A DNA stretch of 6,477 bases from Deltaproteobacteria bacterium. GTDB lineage: Bacteria > UBA10199 > DSSB01. The DNA lies in contig JAIOPF010000290.1 of NCBI GenBank assembly GCA_021414045.1, forward strand, positions 1 to 6,477, written 5' to 3'. The position numbers and the translations under genes are program-made. Under the pieces are notes generated by a model. The model was not told the origin of the DNA. It ran no database searches and was given only the letters and a program-made list of their open reading frames with translations. This document shows, one piece after another, positions 5,701 through 6,477 of this stretch (position 1 is the stretch's first letter; every line of letters starts with the position of its first letter).

Positions 5701-6477
5701 CAATTTACCAAGGGCGAGCCTTTGGTCGAGGCTCGTAAATTCATCGCGGAAGCGGCGTGGCAAAGACTGATCGAAGGCGGGGATCGTATGGAACAGGTTG
5801 TTCGCGAATCCTTGCGTAATCAGGTGCTGCAATATGACCTTGCGACAGCGGAGGATCCCCATGCCAGTATGAAGGCGGCTCTCAGGGGATCAGTAGCGCT
5901 CGAGTTGAGCATGATCGAGCCTGGATCCGGTGTCGCCGTTCAGGGTGGGCGGCTAAGGATTATTCCCATCGAAAGAGAGACCGATCGCAGCGGAAGAGAG
6001 CTCAATACATTTCGGTTGGGAGACCCTTTGATCGACGGCGACATCGATCCGATTCGCGATCAGATCAGCCTGCCCGCGGGAAATTTCGTTTTTGAATTCT
6101 CCCATCCCGAGTTTGAACCTATGCGTGTTCCGGTGAGAATCGGACTCCAAAACGTGCGAGAAGGAATTCTTCGGCAGTCTCCCTATCGTCTCGAGTTTCA
6201 ATTTGTCCACCGTGACCCCAATCGATCGGAGATGGTCGTGGTTCATGGTGGCAAGGCGACATTGGGGCATGATTATTACCACGATGGCCCCCCGACGAAT
6301 GTCTATGCCCCTCCCATGCGAGAAAAATTCATTCCGACATTCTTGATTTCGAGATCTCCCATCGTCATCGGCCCCCCCCTGCGAGACGCTCAAGGGCAAG
6401 CGTCTGGCAATGGATACCGGGCCTTTATCGAAAGTCTCCTCGAGGAGGGGAGATATCCGGAAGCATTACAGTACTTG
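2770..6477 (+). CDS. Large Ser/Thr protein kinase with N-terminal helical region, PEGA-like and FGE/SUMF1-fold C-terminus (3' partial)
   Basis: One frame is open from ATG 2770 to the window edge: 1236 residues, no stop. Residues 1-390 are an unrecognised, mainly helical region with a TPR-like stretch near 103-135 and hydrophobic helices near 187-260. Residues 395-570 are a Gly/Pro/Glu-rich linker. The kinase (571-905) has a complete active-site set: glycine loop GGGGMG (580-585), K602, E620, HRDLKPAN with D704 and N709, DFG (721-723) and APE (780-782). It should phosphorylate Ser/Thr in the cytoplasm. A charged helical linker (906-1020), a PEGA-like domain (to about 1150) and an FGE fold from M1155 (MVVVHGG) follow, truncated by the window. 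The only visible cysteine is in the kinase (KICEAL). The tail is paralogous to the gene ending at 2035. Start choice: an in-frame TAG lies at 2701 and ATG 2770 is the first ATG, but no Shine-Dalgarno is visible; TTG 2752 is the alternative. Inference: a signalling kinase with a binding tail. Confidence 0.9.
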   Translation, partial: MGETNFYTSLLGSPLTGGRPQGSSTSTPSSHISSSLVLAELFDSLLSGDGHRQTIFSAGVREQDGSLRRAYDRAGESQRGALSRLLPSETLQELLALSTETDAGMFFEGLTSLGIRLNQNHRSDLAMAILASVQQTLGQDFPGRPANHAALGARAGRELDAILGRGAIGARVEHLGRGLAQEASNPVMLASMGVAGFAFSTVRMGMLSRLLASSSEGFFFRGFGARALASTVGFVAEVPAFVFSGRGLNEALGVHQDWSLNAVGHELATAGITLSTLKLSGAGARSVLGRMEGNSAFERMSRAALPQFAMLGGVMAGHRLEETVGLRRHVDGATTFVDSLSTLLQFHVSGRLLNHAMGADYARFQQELEYRSEVMGRMPRAQPPSGDRPPIAELLQGMFSLHRPVAAGVGTVEGREGGELRLPHVFMMENDGDGKGGRDSNPPSGGLAPTLIRPLAPRPLTEAETAELGRADTIMRQVDITPAARPTAEGTEVEAEVDGQETGVYQGGAVLKAPAVPRLGHPETQIEVSPGNANETGVYDPQLLREQMLAAQAAPIDPFNLVPGTPVGPKGRYSVLRRLGGGGMGDVWEVTDTRLGRPAVIKVPKAGLFTPDDLRRFDREISIGANLNDRFVVSVYDVIELTPTLRVPVMKYVPGRDLHTIRYYLDVENPEMRASFPAEARLDIFAKICEALDSIHEDGIVHRDLKPANIRVTDGDVLLMDFGLAKRGGNGNGSVGASGDENGSHDSDAPKSRLSIPVRDLQSANITQSGVFQGTPGYIAPETVFTNPIVNFRSPDIFAMGVILYEWMTGNHPFATYRDGDPALGETARVPERDGNGMTVVNINNAILWAEPSLAAKIVPPTFREVTGSAEPEFYYNLEEVARRAFHPDPGQRYQTAAELRQAALLARSRSQRTQLDRIRTEMAGLEKSLQETWSNFSVGTRIDPIQWENMQRPIQELRYKRAQWRRGYDDLVTSVIQFTKGEPLVEARKFIAEAAWQRLIEGGDRMEQVVRESLRNQVLQYDLATAEDPHASMKAALRGSVALELSMIEPGSGVAVQGGRLRIIPIERETDRSGRELNTFRLGDPLIDGDIDPIRDQISLPAGNFVFEFSHPEFEPMRVPVRIGLQNVREGILRQSPYRLEFQFVHRDPNRSEMVVVHGGKATLGHDYYHDGPPTNVYAPPMREKFIPTFLISRSPIVIGPPLRDAQGQASGNGYRAFIESLLEEGRYPEALQYL

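Noticed and set aside
6372..6379. Frameshift or pseudogene at the C8 run
   Set aside because: The same frame continues as GYRAFIESLLEEGR, which aligns with the paralogue, so the reading frame is intact to the window edge.

Overview
The window holds two tandem, same-strand genes for very large serine/threonine kinase fusion proteins, with a small gene for a secreted repeat protein between them. Moderately GC-rich coding DNA, many gcg and ttg codons, a sigma-54-type promoter and kinase-PEGA-FGE fusions suggest a Gram-negative environmental bacterium of the former Deltaproteobacteria (myxobacterial or a candidate lineage). No rRNA or marker gene is present, so the lineage is a low-confidence inference.

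Layout. (1) Bases 2-2035: the 3' part of a kinase gene, giving the end of the kinase C-lobe, a helical linker, a PEGA-like beta domain and a cysteine-free formylglycine-generating-enzyme (FGE/SUMF1) fold. A hairpin with a T-tract overlaps its stop codon. (2) Bases 2036-2309: an AT-rich regulatory region. It carries a strong sigma-54 promoter match at 2249-2265, an IHF-consensus site at 2170-2182, possible activator sites (the palindrome CTGTACAG at 2121-2128 and an inverted repeat at 2136-2162) and one perfect DnaA 9-mer at 2081-2089. (3) Bases 2310-2624: a 104-residue protein with a signal peptide and five GQDPQM units, followed by a strong terminator. (4) Bases 2770-6477: a second, longer paralogue, open to the window edge with 1236 residues visible. 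It has an uncharacterised helical, partly hydrophobic N-terminal region, a disordered linker, a complete and apparently active kinase domain, and then the same linker, PEGA-like and FGE modules.

Working together. The kinase paralogues look like signalling proteins whose FGE-fold tails bind a ligand or partner and are unlikely to act as oxidases. The repeat protein has its own promoter and terminators on both sides, so it is an independently controlled, probably exported product. A functional link between it and the kinases is only suggested by position. It remains the least explained gene here.
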